Positions 35,258-44,799 of a stretch of 64,000 nt of DNA are shown here, in pieces. Below the pieces are notes generated by a model. The model saw only the letters and a program-made list of their open reading frames with translations. It had not been told where the DNA came from and made no database searches. This DNA is from CAWGGS01 sp046704745 (lineage in GTDB: Bacteria > Desulfobacterota > Desulfobulbia > Desulfobulbales > Desulfocapsaceae). The DNA is taken from contig JBJKRL010000043.1 in NCBI GenBank assembly GCA_046704745.1, forward strand, positions 1 to 64,000, given 5' to 3'. Both the position numbers and the translations under genes were made by a program. How positions within the stretch are numbered: the stretch's first letter is position 1; each line of letters begins with the position of its first letter.

Positions 35258-36610
35258 TCAAAAATTGAGCAGCAGATACACACAAAAGACCGAACCGACC
35301 AGGAGCTGGACCAGCCTGTAGTGCGTAGTAGTTCCAGTCTCCTGGTTTCCCTTTTGCCCAAAGAGCCGGACGGCATAGAGACTGCCGAAACCGCCCAACA
35401 GAATCACCACCAGCGAAAGGATCTCAATGGTGTGAGGCGAGACAAAAAAACAATACCGCTCCAGATCGAAGCCGAATTGGCTTCCGAAAACCGCAGGGAA
35501 TCGGCCTGCCTCCGTCAGTAGGTATTTCAGACGGTACACGAGCTCACCGCTGAAGGCCAGTGGAATCAGGATCGGGATCATGGGTGAGCCGACGGCACCA
35601 CCTCCGTGCATTTTTTCAATCAAGCCATCGCCAATCTTTATAATTGCCAAAAAGAGCACATAGCAGAGCCCGAGAAGCAGGACAAAGGAGATCTCCTTTG
35701 AAGCCCAAAAGCCCTTTTCCGCCCCCAGGTACCATGAACTTTCCCTGACGTATCGCGCCCACTGGGAGCCGGCGAAAAAAGGAATGATGAAGGAGTAGGT
35801 AAGGTCATGGCTCTTGCCGGAAACAAGCTCGACAAAGGGGTTGCGCAGGAGAAGCCTTGGCGACTCATTCTGGCAGAGCAAAACACACCGGCCGCAGAGC
35901 AGACAGTCGAGGTTGTTTTTGATATTATGGGCACCCAGGTAAATCGGACAGCCATGCAGGTCCTCCCGGCCTCTTTTGCAGGCAAACTTCCCGCAGGTTC
36001 GGCAGGTATCGAGATCAGCCCGCAATTCCACCATGGACATGGTGGCGCCGGCCCCGATGATCTTTCCCAGCGGACAGACATACCGGCACCAGGCCTGCCC
36101 TTTATACAGAACGCCCATCAACGTGGCCCCGAACAGGATAGACAGAAGCAGAAAGGCGGTGCCCATGGGCCAGTGCTTCATGTCGGTGACGGTCTCGGCC
36201 CAGATGATGCAGGCAAAGAGGAAGAGGGAGAGATCGACAAAATACTTGCGCAGGGCATGGGGCGGATCGAGATTGAAGCTGAGGCCGAAACGCTGCAAAA
36301 GCCTGCCCACCCCCAAAAAAGGGCAGATGCCGCACCAGAATTTTCCCACGAAAAACCAGCTCAAAACCACGCTCGACCACCAGATCCCCCAGGCCAGAAA
36401 AAGTGAGATATTGCGATTGGGGTCCTGCGGCCCGAAAAGACCAAGCAGGATCAGGCAGGTAAAGGTGATGTCCCCGAAGGTTCTGATTATGGCTAAGTTC
36501 CTGCGTTTCCGGAAAAATTTTCTGATAACCGGGAAAGCGGCAAAGAGATCGAGCCTCGCCTCCGGATCATAGATAAACAGGATGCGGAGCAGGTCTTTGA
36601 CTCTTTGCAT
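35258..36610 (-). CDS. Membrane polyferredoxin (NapH/4Fe-4S type)
   Basis: 450 residues with about eight membrane segments and cysteine motifs CGICPFLG (residue about 93), CRYVCPLG (about 175), CRTCGKFAC, HGCP, and CLLCGRCVLLC. This is a membrane Fe-S protein of the NapH-like class, probably passing electrons between the quinone pool and periplasmic or cytoplasmic partners. It is convergent with yceI (18 bases apart). Partner unknown. Confidence 0.75.
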   Translation of the reverse strand: MQRVKDLLRILFIYDPEARLDLFAAFPVIRKFFRKRRNLAIIRTFGDITFTCLILLGLFGPQDPNRNISLFLAWGIWWSSVVLSWFFVGKFWCGICPFLGVGRLLQRFGLSFNLDPPHALRKYFVDLSLFLFACIIWAETVTDMKHWPMGTAFLLLSILFGATLMGVLYKGQAWCRYVCPLGKIIGAGATMSMVELRADLDTCRTCGKFACKRGREDLHGCPIYLGAHNIKNNLDCLLCGRCVLLCQNESPRLLLRNPFVELVSGKSHDLTYSFIIPFFAGSQWARYVRESSWYLGAEKGFWASKEISFVLLLGLCYVLFLAIIKIGDGLIEKMHGGGAVGSPMIPILIPLAFSGELVYRLKYLLTEAGRFPAVFGSQFGFDLERYCFFVSPHTIEILSLVVILLGGFGSLYAVRLFGQKGNQETGTTTHYRLVQLLVGSVFCVYLLLNF

Positions 36611-36697
36611 AATTCAAGAAAAAGAAACGGTATTGAGCGGCAAGGCCGTTACAGAAGAGCCCAAGGGCATGGGTATCAATGCCCGCTGCCTTGCCTG

Positions 36698-37201
36698 TTA
36701 TCCGATATAGGAAAGAACAGCATGCTCAATCTCTCGTAATCGGAAAGAGGCGACTTCACTCATTCCCATCTTCTCGTGGGCGCGAAGGGATGCAGCATTG
36801 TCGCAACGGATGAAAAGGATGCCTTCGCGCCCCGGCAACAGACGCCTGAGTTCTGCAAACATGGCCTGCGCGATTCCCTTGCCGCGCTCAGCTTCATCTA
36901 CACAGATGGGACCGTACACATAGGCATTTTCTGTTCCGGGATAGGCAGAAAGCATGGCGCTAATAACAGGGATATCGGCATTCATCTTCCGATTGCAGGT
37001 CATGAGAAAGCCGACAACTCGGCCGTGGCGCCTGGCTACGATAAGCGGCATGTCGCCCATCATGGCCATGATCCGCTCCCGAGGCAGTTTGGCAGACAAC
37101 CGACCGCCCTTTTCAACATGATTGGCAGACTGCAGAGCAAGGATGCCTTCGAGATCAGCCGCGTCCGCTTTCCCAATTTCCACTTTTGCTTTTTGTGTCA
37201 C
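36698..37201 (-). CDS. GNAT-family N-acetyltransferase
   Basis: 167 residues. The acetyl-CoA loop region is seen around DEAERGKGIAQAMFAELRRL (Q/R-x-x-G-x-G/A), preceded by GPICVDEAERG and followed by RCDNAASLRAHEKMGM. It transfers an acetyl group to an unidentified amine. No operon partner. Confidence 0.75.
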   Translation of the reverse strand: MTQKAKVEIGKADAADLEGILALQSANHVEKGGRLSAKLPRERIMAMMGDMPLIVARRHGRVVGFLMTCNRKMNADIPVISAMLSAYPGTENAYVYGPICVDEAERGKGIAQAMFAELRRLLPGREGILFIRCDNAASLRAHEKMGMSEVASFRLREIEHAVLSYIG

Positions 37202-37280
37202 AGCCCTTTCCTTTCCGGATTCTTTTGGAAATTATTATCATAAGCAAAAGAACGCATAAGTCAATGTGTATGACGCACGC

Positions 37281-37437
37281 TTATTGCGGGATGTATTTGA
37301 GCGCCTCTTTGCAGGTAAAGGGTTTCATCCGGGCGCCGTAGGTCTGTACAAAGGTACTCACCCGGCCGGGATTGTGCTTGGAAAGCTCACGCAACCACCA
37401 GCCGATGGCCTTTTGGATGAACTTGTGGTCTTCGTCT
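37281..37437 (-). pseudogene. DNA alkylation-repair (AlkD-like) protein, C-terminal fragment
   Basis: Minus-strand reading gives KFIQKAIGWWLRELSKHNPG and then YGARMKPFTCKEALKYI before a TAA at 37281. This is the characteristic C-terminus of the HEAT-repeat AlkD/AlkC DNA-glycosylase family. Everything upstream of about residue -50 is missing: at 37425-37437 the sequence switches to an integrase fragment on the other strand. Confidence 0.6.
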
Positions 37438-37558
37438 CTTCGAATGCCTCAGCCTTCGAGTGCAAAATTTCAATTTTGAAGATGGAATCCTGACGGTACA
37501 CGGCAAAGGAGACAAGGATCGAACTGTTCCTCTTCCTCAACGGCTCATCCCAAACTAA
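37425..37558 (+). pseudogene. Integron-type tyrosine recombinase (IntI-like) fragment
   Basis: The plus-strand frame reads CGLRLFECLSLRVQNFNF then GILTVHGKGDKDRTVPLPQR. GLRLFECL is the box with the first catalytic Arg, and GKGDKDRTVPLP is the adjacent beta-hairpin with its Lys, typical of integron and related integrases. Only about 44 codons survive. The left side abuts the AlkD fragment and the right side ends where the IS200-like element begins. Confidence 0.65.
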
Positions 37559-38117
37559 ACAACCACCGACTAGAAGTCGGTGGGTTTAAGATCGCGGACT
37601 GAAAGTCCAGCAATACCGGCCAAATGGCCGGTTTATTCGATATCAAATCTATCGTTGGGATCTTTTTCAAAGTGATGAGATAAGTACTCCTGAATCATCT
37701 CTTTTGTGAGTTCTCCGGATGTTACGCAAAAATAACCCCGAGCCCAAAAATGCCGACCCCAGTATCGCTTCTTGACGTGCGGAAATTCTTCAAAAATCTT
37801 ACGAGACACTCTTCCTTTTATTCTCCGCATTATTTCTGCAGGAGATATATTCGGTGGAGCGGAGACCAAAATGTGCACATGGTCTTTACTAACAACGCCG
37901 CGCAGATTCTGGATCTCAAATCTTTCACAGGTCTGCCTTACAAGCTCACGCACACGCAAGGCGAGGTCTCCTTGGAGCATATGATATCGATATTTCGTGA
38001 CCCACACAAAGTGATACTCGATCTTAAATTTTGTATGACTTCCATGACGATATTCCATGCCGAAGGAGTATAAAGCAACCGCTAGCAAAATGCTACCCGC
38101 CTAAAAGGCGGGGGTTT
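37559..38117 (-). mobile_element. IS200/IS605-family element with terminal hairpins
   Basis: The element contains only tnpA. Subterminal hairpins lie at 37563-37583 (CCACCGAC / GTCGGTGG) and 38096-38112 (CCCGCC / GGCGGG), as in IS200-like elements that transpose as single strands and create no target duplication. It cuts the IntI-like fragment on one side and lies next to a truncated DUF6624 gene on the other. Exact ends are estimates. Confidence 0.8.
37633..38058 (-). CDS. tnpA: IS200-like transposase TnpA (HUH Y1 type)
   Basis: 141 residues from the ATG at 38058 (an upstream in-frame ATG at 38088 adds ten atypical residues). The HUH motif is HVHILVSAP, the catalytic Tyr is in IQEYLSHH, and YHFVWVTKYRYHML is the family N-terminus. 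The reading frame is intact, so the element may be active. A GC-rich hairpin (37617-37633) at the 3' end could act as terminator. Confidence 0.9.
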   Translation of the reverse strand: MEYRHGSHTKFKIEYHFVWVTKYRYHMLQGDLALRVRELVRQTCERFEIQNLRGVVSKDHVHILVSAPPNISPAEIMRRIKGRVSRKIFEEFPHVKKRYWGRHFWARGYFCVTSGELTKEMIQEYLSHHFEKDPNDRFDIE

Positions 38118-38140
38118 AAACCATTTGCAGAAACAATTAA

Positions 38141-38533
38141 AGAAATCAAAAAATAAATGGTTGGCCGGGGAACGACCTAGTCGGTCCAAAAGGTGCCGAG
38201 GCGGCATGGTATATCACTCAACATTCTGTATTGGACACAGGGTTTATGAAATCTTGCCTCCCCCTCCTGCAAAATGCGGTTGAAAACAAACAAGCGGAAG
38301 GATGGCATTTGGCATTTCTGTTGGACAGAAAGTTGACAATGGATGGAAAACCTCAAAGATATGGTACTCAATTCAAGGATGATGAAAAAGGGCAAGTTGT
38401 GCCATTTCCTATTGAAAATCCATCAATAGTTGACGATTTGAGGAAGAAACTTGGTCTTGAATACTTGGCACAAAGAATAAAAATTATGCAAAGGTTTCAA
38501 GACGAGACAGTGGAAAATAGGAAAAATGGCTAA
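38141..38533 (+). pseudogene. DUF6624-like protein, 5'-truncated
   Basis: The frame reads NGWPGNDLVGPKGAEAAWYI followed by TQHS, then FMKSCLPLLQNAVENKQAEG and RYGTQF, the conserved core of DUF6624 proteins. The N-terminal part is lost just downstream of the IS200-like right end, with an in-frame stop at 38138. An internal ATG at 38231 could start a 100-residue product. The stop TAA lies inside GGCTAAC, the start of an attC-like site. Confidence 0.55.
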
Positions 38534-38599
38534 CAACCCCTTTGAGAGTTATTTTGGTTTCGCTGCGCTCCACCAAAACCCCTCAATTCATCGTCGGAC
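38528..38599. repeat. attC-like recombination site
   Basis: GGCTAAC at the left (R''-like, holding the gene's stop codon) and GTCGGAC at the right (one change from GTTRRRY) enclose TTGAG/CTCAA and TTTTGG/CCAAAA paired arms with a CGCTGCGCTC loop, as in many integron cassettes. Not a perfect match, so tentative. Confidence 0.4.
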
Positions 38600-38637
38600 A
38601 GTACAATTAATTATCCAGATTAGCAAAGGAATGGAGG

Positions 38638-38868
38638 GTGTTAATGCCATTTTGGAAACGCTATATAATACCGATCATTTATTTTTCACTTTGTGAAATT
38701 TTATATATAGTTATGGAAGCTAGCTCAAACAAAGGTGACAATATAATTTGTGTTATTTCATCGCTGCTTTTGTTGGCTCTCATATGTCCAGCCTATCAAG
38801 TATCACACATCAGTGTTAGGGCGACACATTTCACAAGCCTATTTCCAACTACCAAAAAAACCAGATAA
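38638..38868 (+). CDS. Small hypothetical membrane protein
   Basis: 76 residues with two hydrophobic stretches (YIIPIIYFSLCEILYIVM and ICVISSLLLLALICP). No family recognised. It begins about 40 bases after the attC-like site, where a cassette gene would be expected, but no clear ribosome-binding site is seen. Confidence 0.3.
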   Translation: MLMPFWKRYIIPIIYFSLCEILYIVMEASSNKGDNIICVISSLLLLALICPAYQVSHISVRATHFTSLFPTTKKTR

Positions 38869-38948
38869 ACTGATGATTTTCATGTTCTCGCATATGCAAT
38901 CTGTAAAAGAGATTGACAATTTGCATAAACTCCTGATAACCTTTTTTC

Positions 38949-40118
38949 ATGATTGATCGAAATGTAAGAAAAACAATAGAAGACCTGCTTGAAGGATTTC
39001 CCATTGTTACGCTGACAGGACCGCGTCAATCAGGGAAGACTACCCTTGCCAGAGCCGTTTTCAACAATCAACCATATGCTTCCCTGGAAGAACCGGATCT
39101 GAGACAAGCCGCCAATGAAGACCCTCGCTCCTTTCTTGCAAGATTTCCCAATGGTGCTGTCCTGGATGAGGTACAGCGGTGTCCGGAAATTTTATCCTAC
39201 CTTCAAACACTTGTAGATAAAGATGGCCGGATGGGTCTGTTTATCTTGACTGGATCACAGCAGTTCGGTCTTATGACCGGAATAACACAATCCCTTGCTG
39301 GACGAACAGCTTTTGTTGAACTCCTCCCTTTTTCTATACAAGAACTTGCCGCTGCCAACATGGTACCGATCGACATCGATGCAATGTTGTTAAGCGGCTG
39401 CTATCCACCGATATATGACCGGGGTTTGACGCCTGCAGCTTGGTACAGTGCATATGTAACTGCGTATGTGGAGCGGGATGTAAGGCAAATGTTAAAAATT
39501 CAGGATCTTGAAACCTTCCAGCGTTTTGTCAGACTATGCGCAGGTAGAACGGGGCAACTTCTGAACTTATCTTCCCTGTCCGCCGAATGCGGTATCACAC
39601 ACAATACAGCAAAATCTTGGATATCTGTTATGGAGGCCAGCTATATAGTTTTTCTCTTACGCCCCCATCATAGTAATTTTAACAAGCGACTGGTTAAGAT
39701 GCCCAAGTTGTATTTTTATGATGTTGGGTTGGTTTCATGGCTTCTTGGGATCCGAACAACCGAACAAATGATTACTCATCCTTTACGAGGTAACATTTTT
39801 GAGACTTTCATTATTTCGGAGCTAATCAAATCGAAATTGAATCAAGGTGAGAAGCCTGATTTTTCGTTCTGGCGGGATAGCAACGGTAATGAAGTTGATC
39901 TTATTATAGAACTAGGAGCACATTTTTTTCCTGTTGAGATCAAGTCGGGCCGAACCCTGACAAATGAATCTTATGCAGGACTGCGAAAATGGTGCTCACT
40001 TGCAGGGAAAAAAGCCGGAGCACCTGCGTTGATCTATGCTGGAGATGAATCTTATCAGCACAAGGTGATACATGTAATTGGGTGGAAAGAATGTGGCAAT
40101 TTATCTGAAAAATACTAA
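38949..40118 (+). CDS. AAA+ ATPase with C-terminal DUF4143 nuclease-like domain
   Basis: 389 residues. Walker A is GPRQSGKTTLA, Walker B AVLDEVQRCP, sensor LTGSQQF; this is the AAA_14 family. The C-terminal DUF4143 domain carries a PD-(D/E)xK-like core (GNEVDLIIE ... PVEIKSG). Such proteins are widespread and often accessory; roles are largely unknown. Full length and uninterrupted. Confidence 0.85.
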   Translation: MIDRNVRKTIEDLLEGFPIVTLTGPRQSGKTTLARAVFNNQPYASLEEPDLRQAANEDPRSFLARFPNGAVLDEVQRCPEILSYLQTLVDKDGRMGLFILTGSQQFGLMTGITQSLAGRTAFVELLPFSIQELAAANMVPIDIDAMLLSGCYPPIYDRGLTPAAWYSAYVTAYVERDVRQMLKIQDLETFQRFVRLCAGRTGQLLNLSSLSAECGITHNTAKSWISVMEASYIVFLLRPHHSNFNKRLVKMPKLYFYDVGLVSWLLGIRTTEQMITHPLRGNIFETFIISELIKSKLNQGEKPDFSFWRDSNGNEVDLIIELGAHFFPVEIKSGRTLTNESYAGLRKWCSLAGKKAGAPALIYAGDESYQHKVIHVIGWKECGNLSEKY

Positions 40119-40396
40119 CTGGAAATTCCGGGAGCAAAATAAAACATTCCTTTTCAACCAGAAAATGCTCCGATATGATAAATGGGGACAGACCACGAAT
40201 ACGGCTTTCCCCAACAAAATAATTCACCGAGAAAAGCAGAAAAGCATCAGAAAAGCATGGGGGTCACCCAATTTATTATCATGCCGCTGCAGAGGATAAT
40301 GGAATGGGGGAATATGAGCGTCAGCAACTGTCCGGCAAACCCCATCAGGACACTGCCGCAACATTACATTCTCGCTGATTTGGAGGTGGAGATCCC

Positions 40397-41857
40397 ATGA
40401 TTTATGAATCACAAATGATCATCATTTTTGGCGGAACGGGAGATTTGACCCGGCGTAAATTGATTCCCTCGCTGTATCATCTACTCAAGAAAAAACAATT
40501 GACCGATTGCACACCCATTATCTGCATCGGTCGTCAGAAAATCACCAGGGCCTCATTTCTCAAGAACCTGACGATTGATAAATTTATCGAGGATCCTGAA
40601 GATGCTGTGGTGCAAGACCTGTATGGACGCATAGAGTACCTCTGTTTTGATTTACTTACTGGAAGTCGCTCTGAGTTCCATGCTGGAATTGAAGCCATTC
40701 GGCAGAAGTACAAATGTGCAGCAAATAGCTTGATCTATCTTGCTTTGCCCACAACCGTTTTTCAAAAGACGGCGGAATTGATTGGGGCATTGCAAGATGA
40801 GACATGCTGGCAGAGGGTCGTTTTTGAAAAACCTTTCGGTGAAGATGCTGTTTCTGCAAGAAAGCTAAATGAAAGTATCATGTCTGTGCTGCGTGAGGAT
40901 CAGATATTTCGGGTTGATCATTATCTCGGCAAGGAACTCGTGCAGAATATCTTGTCCCTCAGATTTACCAATCAAATTTTTGCATCCTCCTGGCATGGGC
41001 AGAACATTGATCATGTGCAGATAACAGTCAGTGAGAGCCTCGGAGTTGAGAAACGAGCCGGTTATTATGATCAGAGTGGAGCTGTGAGGGATATGGTACA
41101 AAATCATCTCCTCCAGCTTCTTTCATTTGTTGCTATGGAACCACCTCAGACGGGCTCTGCGGATACTTTAAGAGATGCTGCCGCTGCAGTAATATGTCAT
41201 CTTCGGCCAGTAGAGGCAAAAGATGTGGTGTTGGGACAATATGGTCCCGGTCTTGTCGGCACTTCCAGGGTGGTGGGATATAGGTCAGAGAACGGGGTGG
41301 CGGACGAATCGATCACAGAGACATATGCAGCGTTGAGGACCTACATTGATACACCACGATGGCAGGGCGTACCCTTTTACCTGCGCACTGGTAAAAGGTT
41401 AAAACACCGGTACGCAGATATTAAGCTGGTTTTTAAACACAAACTATCTCCTGTAGGCACAATGCAAGGCCAGCCCAATGTGATCAACATTCGAATTCAG
41501 CCGGATGAAGGTATTGCTCTTGCCTTTAATATTCGTAAACCAGGTGACAGCGGCGATACTGAATCGGTGTCGATGGACTTTTGTCATCGTTGTCACTTTG
41601 GTCCCAATACGCCTGAGGCCTATGAATCGATTCTCCGCAATGTCATGCTTGGAGATCATAGTATCTTTCCACGCTGGGACTGGATACAGGCAAGCTGGGA
41701 TTATATCGATGGCTTACGGAACATAGCAAATCCACCAAGTGCCTACAAGGCTGGTTCCGGGGGACCCGTTGAGGCTGATGATCTTTTGGCACAAGACGGA
41801 CGAAAATGGCTCGAGAATAATTCGTTTCAACAGATTATACCACTACATCCCAGTTGA
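40397..41857 (+). CDS. zwf: Glucose-6-phosphate 1-dehydrogenase (orphan copy)
   Basis: 486 residues. The NADP site GGTGDLTRRKL is at residues 12-22 and the active-site motif RVDHYLGKELVQN at about 170. It oxidises glucose 6-phosphate to 6-phosphogluconolactone. GGAGGTGGAG gives a strong ribosome-binding site. Unlike the second copy (51537-53060) it has no pentose-phosphate neighbours, is AT-richer and sits in the cassette-like tract, so it is probably a separate acquisition. The 278 bases upstream contain an AAATGGGGACAGACCACG segment reminiscent of RAYT-associated repeats. Confidence 0.9.
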   Translation: MIYESQMIIIFGGTGDLTRRKLIPSLYHLLKKKQLTDCTPIICIGRQKITRASFLKNLTIDKFIEDPEDAVVQDLYGRIEYLCFDLLTGSRSEFHAGIEAIRQKYKCAANSLIYLALPTTVFQKTAELIGALQDETCWQRVVFEKPFGEDAVSARKLNESIMSVLREDQIFRVDHYLGKELVQNILSLRFTNQIFASSWHGQNIDHVQITVSESLGVEKRAGYYDQSGAVRDMVQNHLLQLLSFVAMEPPQTGSADTLRDAAAAVICHLRPVEAKDVVLGQYGPGLVGTSRVVGYRSENGVADESITETYAALRTYIDTPRWQGVPFYLRTGKRLKHRYADIKLVFKHKLSPVGTMQGQPNVINIRIQPDEGIALAFNIRKPGDSGDTESVSMDFCHRCHFGPNTPEAYESILRNVMLGDHSIFPRWDWIQASWDYIDGLRNIANPPSAYKAGSGGPVEADDLLAQDGRKWLENNSFQQIIPLHPS

Positions 41858-41913
41858 AAATTTGAGGAACATTTTTCACATTATCCAAGAGAACAGCGAC
41901 CCCAAAAGGGAAA

Positions 41914-42246
41914 ATGGCTAGACAAAGCAACACTGGTTTAAGAAATGCAAAATTAGAAGGTGTCCATTTGTATCTTCCCGGGCATGGAGATAATCCACCA
42001 ATGCTAGAAATATTCACATATGAAGAAATGCATCATAAGTCACATATTATGGCCGACCACACCGGCATTACTCATATAGCATTTGAGGTTGAAGATGTTA
42101 ACACTACCTTCAAAAAAGCAATGGAAAACGGAGCAATTAAATTAGGAGAAACTGTAGAAAAAGAAGTCGAGAACGTGGGAATTTTGCAATTTGTATATTT
42201 TCGCGATCCTGAGGGGAATATTGTAGAAATTCAGTCTTGGAAATAG
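41914..42246 (+). pseudogene. VOC-family (glyoxalase-like) protein, N-terminally truncated
   Basis: 110 residues equal to the C-terminal two thirds of a VOC protein (TGLRNAKLEGVHLYLPGHG; GITHIAFEVEDVNTTFKKAM; FRDPEGNIVEIQSW, with the metal-ligand Glu). The N-terminal first beta-alpha-beta unit is missing, and upstream in-frame codons do not restore it. It could still fold as part of a dimer, but is probably a remnant. Confidence 0.55.
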
Positions 42247-42418
42247 AAGGTCATGAGGTTCGCATCTTAATCATTAATTATTCATGTTAAAAAGTTAATA
42301 ATTAAGGCGACCTGCCTCTGTTGTTCTTGTCGTGTTCAGATACATTGCAGATGAACGGAAATAGAATGCGAACAAAAACCTGAAATAAGGTTAGGTCAAC
42401 GTTGGCGAAGGAGCACAA

Positions 42419-42796
42419 ATGAAAATCGATTCACATATCGTCTTCCTCGGAACGAGCGATTTGTCCGCAACGGCGCACTTCTATGAGGAGACGCTTGGAC
42501 TGTCTCTGGCGCTTGACCAGGGGAAATGCAGGATCTACAGAGTTGCCCGCGAGGCCTTCATCGGCTTCTGCCAACAGGAGGAACCGCCTTCGGTCGAAGG
42601 GGTAATCATTACAATAGTGACTCAGCAGGTGGACGAATACTGCGATCTACTGCGCGCACGCGGCGTGCTGTTTGAGAAGGAACCAGCAGCCAATCCGAAC
42701 TACAAGATCTACCACTGCTTTCTGCGGGATCCGAACGGTTACCTGGTGGAGATCCAGAGATTCGACGATCCTCGGTGGGCAAAACGACCTGTATGA
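42419..42796 (+). CDS. VOC-family protein (glyoxalase/dioxygenase fold)
   Basis: 125 residues: HIVFLGTSDLSATAHFYEET at the N-terminus and FLRDPNGYLVEIQRFDDP at the C-terminus, both typical of the VOC fold with His and Glu metal ligands. GAAGGAG lies 5 bases upstream of the ATG. A GTTAGGT (GTTRRRY) 22 bases upstream may be the right end of another attC-like site. Substrate unknown. Confidence 0.8.
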   Translation: MKIDSHIVFLGTSDLSATAHFYEETLGLSLALDQGKCRIYRVAREAFIGFCQQEEPPSVEGVIITIVTQQVDEYCDLLRARGVLFEKEPAANPNYKIYHCFLRDPNGYLVEIQRFDDPRWAKRPV

Positions 42797-42874
42797 CATA
42801 AGGGTCGCTCTGGATGAATGTAGCTCTGATGGTGTCGCTGGATGGGGTCGCCCATACAAACTGATTGGCAGTTA

Positions 42875-43554
42875 ATGAAGTATTTAATTTTCTTCATGAT
42901 ATCTTTCATAGGAGTATGTTGTTTCACTAATCCTTCTTTTTGTAAAGAAGAGATACCTTTTCTTACAGAACCTTGCTATATTGATAATAATTACGTTTTA
43001 TTATACAAAATTATAAACTGGTGGAATGACGCTCCGCCAGTTGAAGCAACACCAGTCTTTGTGGAAACACACTAAAATGTGTAAGTGGTTATCATACAAG
43101 GATTGAGTTCAGCAAAGATAACCATGTTCTACAGTTCATTAATTTATATAATTCCCTTGATTTACTGTCAATTTTTAAAGAATGTGAAAATTGTTTTGGT
43201 CCATCCTATTTCAAATGTACTTGGTTGAATAAGAAATATTTAAAAAAAACAGATCCATCGTCTGTCCAAATAATTGAGAAAGATATAAACACTATTTATT
43301 TCGGCAATATAACTGAGGATCAAGCAGAACTATTTTTTGTTCTGAAAGGGAAAATCAGATTTGTTGTAGAGGGAAGAATAGGTGGTTTGTTGTTAAATGA
43401 TGGGAAAATAGCCCTCCATCATGCCGGCAGCTTTCTAATGAAGTGTCCACACTCCAAATCAATTGAACCGAATGAATCGCCAATATCCTTGTCCATTATT
43501 AATATTCAAAATGGAGAAACCATTGCACGTTATACTGCTATTTTCAGAAAATGA
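42875..43554 (+). pseudogene. Probable secreted protein interrupted by a frameshift
   Basis: A signal-peptide-like start (MKYLIFFMISFIGVCCF) leads to a frame that stops at 43075. Another frame is open without an ATG from about 43040 to 43554 (KCVSGYHTRIEFSKDNHVLQ, then FKECENC, then GGLLLNDGKIALHHAGSF). Joining the two at about 43070 would give a protein of some 225 residues. A TTG at 43225 could start the last 109 residues on its own. Function not recognised. Confidence 0.4.
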
Positions 43555-43673
43555 AGATAAGAGATTCTATGCGAACTCTGTACGAAGTAATCCGGAATAA
43601 TTTTGACGAGTATAAGATGGACAGATGACGACTAAAGATTTTTTACAGTTAAAGAGTATAAAAATACTGATTT

Positions 43674-44156
43674 ATGTCTACTGAACAACCACTATTACCT
43701 TGCTGTGAATGTGCTGAAAAGAAATCGTCGTGTTGTGTGAATATGGAGGTCTATTTAACACCAGGCGATGTGATGCGCATCCATAACGTTACTAAAGCAG
43801 ATGATTTTTTGGTATTTAAGCCACCGGGTATTAAATATGCTGAGGCTGGGAAGGAGTGGTTTAAACGTATCTCCCGCCCAGACGGATGCCGCAGAGTCCT
43901 CCGTTCTATGGATGACGGAGCATGTTTTTTTCTGACTCAGTCCGGGTGTCGGCTTTCACTTGAACAACGCCCCTTGCTCTGTCGAATTTTTCCAATTGAA
44001 TTCGATGAGCAAAACCTGCTGGATATCGCCAACGAATGCCCTCTCTCATTAATGAAAGACCCAAATTTATCGCTCATAAAAATGGGCATGACTTTCGAGA
44101 AATTAATTGACTGGCACGCACAACTTTATGAAGAGATAAATCAAGAGAAATTTTAA
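43674..44156 (+). CDS. YkgJ-family cysteine-cluster protein
   Basis: 160 residues with clustered cysteines (CCECAEKKSSCC; later CRRVLRSMDDGACFFLTQSG, and CRIFP, then NECP), matching the YkgJ/Fe-S oxidoreductase-like family thought to bind zinc or iron. It stands alone in the cassette-like tract. Start at 43674 lacks a strong ribosome-binding site. Confidence 0.75.
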   Translation: MSTEQPLLPCCECAEKKSSCCVNMEVYLTPGDVMRIHNVTKADDFLVFKPPGIKYAEAGKEWFKRISRPDGCRRVLRSMDDGACFFLTQSGCRLSLEQRPLLCRIFPIEFDEQNLLDIANECPLSLMKDPNLSLIKMGMTFEKLIDWHAQLYEEINQEKF

Positions 44157-44247
44157 GCATAACGCAGAGTTTGGGCGAAACGGCCATTTTGCAACAGGCT
44201 CGATATACAGGGCATTAGAATTACTTGTGGACCACGAGAAATACAAA

Positions 44248-44799
44248 ATGATTCGATTACTTTGTTTTGCCGTTGTTTCTGTTTATTTTACTTACATTTC
44301 CAGAAAGATACTATCCCGCCCTCGTGCACATGGCTTCTATCGATTTTTTGCATGGGAGTTCATCTTGGCTCTTGTCCTGCTTAATGCACCGTATTGGATG
44401 AGAAACCCATTCTCCTCCTTTTATCAGATCCTTTCAGGGTTGTTCCTGCTAACTTCCATCTTTCTGGCGGTTCATGGTTTTTACCTGCTTAAGGTTGTCG
44501 GAAAACCAAATCAGAATCGATCGGAAGTCGAGTTGTTTGTATTTGAAAAAACTTCTCACTTGGTTACAACCGGAGCGTACAGATACATCCGCCATCCTCT
44601 CATTTCTTCACTTCTGTTTCTCGCATGGGGTGCTTTTTTTAAACATCCAATATTTTTCGGTCTGTTTTTGGTCCTTGCTGCTTCATTTTTTCTGGCAATA
44701 ACTGCAAAGAAGGAAGAGTCCGAGTGTCTCCAATTTTTTGGTGATGCGTATCAAAAATATATGCTGGGAACCAAAAAGTTTATTCCATTTATATTTTAA
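44248..44799 (+). CDS. Membrane methyltransferase (isoprenylcysteine/phospholipid type)
   Basis: About 183 residues from the ATG at 44248, four to five membrane segments. The C-terminal SAM-binding signature is TTGAYRYIRHPLISSLLFLA ... EESECLQFFGDAYQKYM, as in ICMT/PEMT-like enzymes. It would methylate a lipid or membrane thiol; substrate unknown. Confidence 0.75.
   Translation: MIRLLCFAVVSVYFTYISRKILSRPRAHGFYRFFAWEFILALVLLNAPYWMRNPFSSFYQILSGLFLLTSIFLAVHGFYLLKVVGKPNQNRSEVELFVFEKTSHLVTTGAYRYIRHPLISSLLFLAWGAFFKHPIFFGLFLVLAASFFLAITAKKEESECLQFFGDAYQKYMLGTKKFIPFIF

Noticed and set aside
35807..36572. Two overlapping plus-strand frames of about 200 codons
   Set aside because: Antisense to the cysteine-motif membrane protein; no protein-like features.
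37561..37583. Rho-independent terminator
   Set aside because: Better explained as the IS200 terminal hairpin; no T-run follows.
42257..42374. Long inverted pair GGTTCGCAT / ATGCGAAC as an attC
   Set aside because: Arms are 100 bases apart, with no R/L box arrangement beyond a nearby GTTAGGT; left as unproven.
44160..44225. attC site after the YkgJ gene
   Set aside because: GCATAAC is present, but no GTTRRRY partner or convincing stem.
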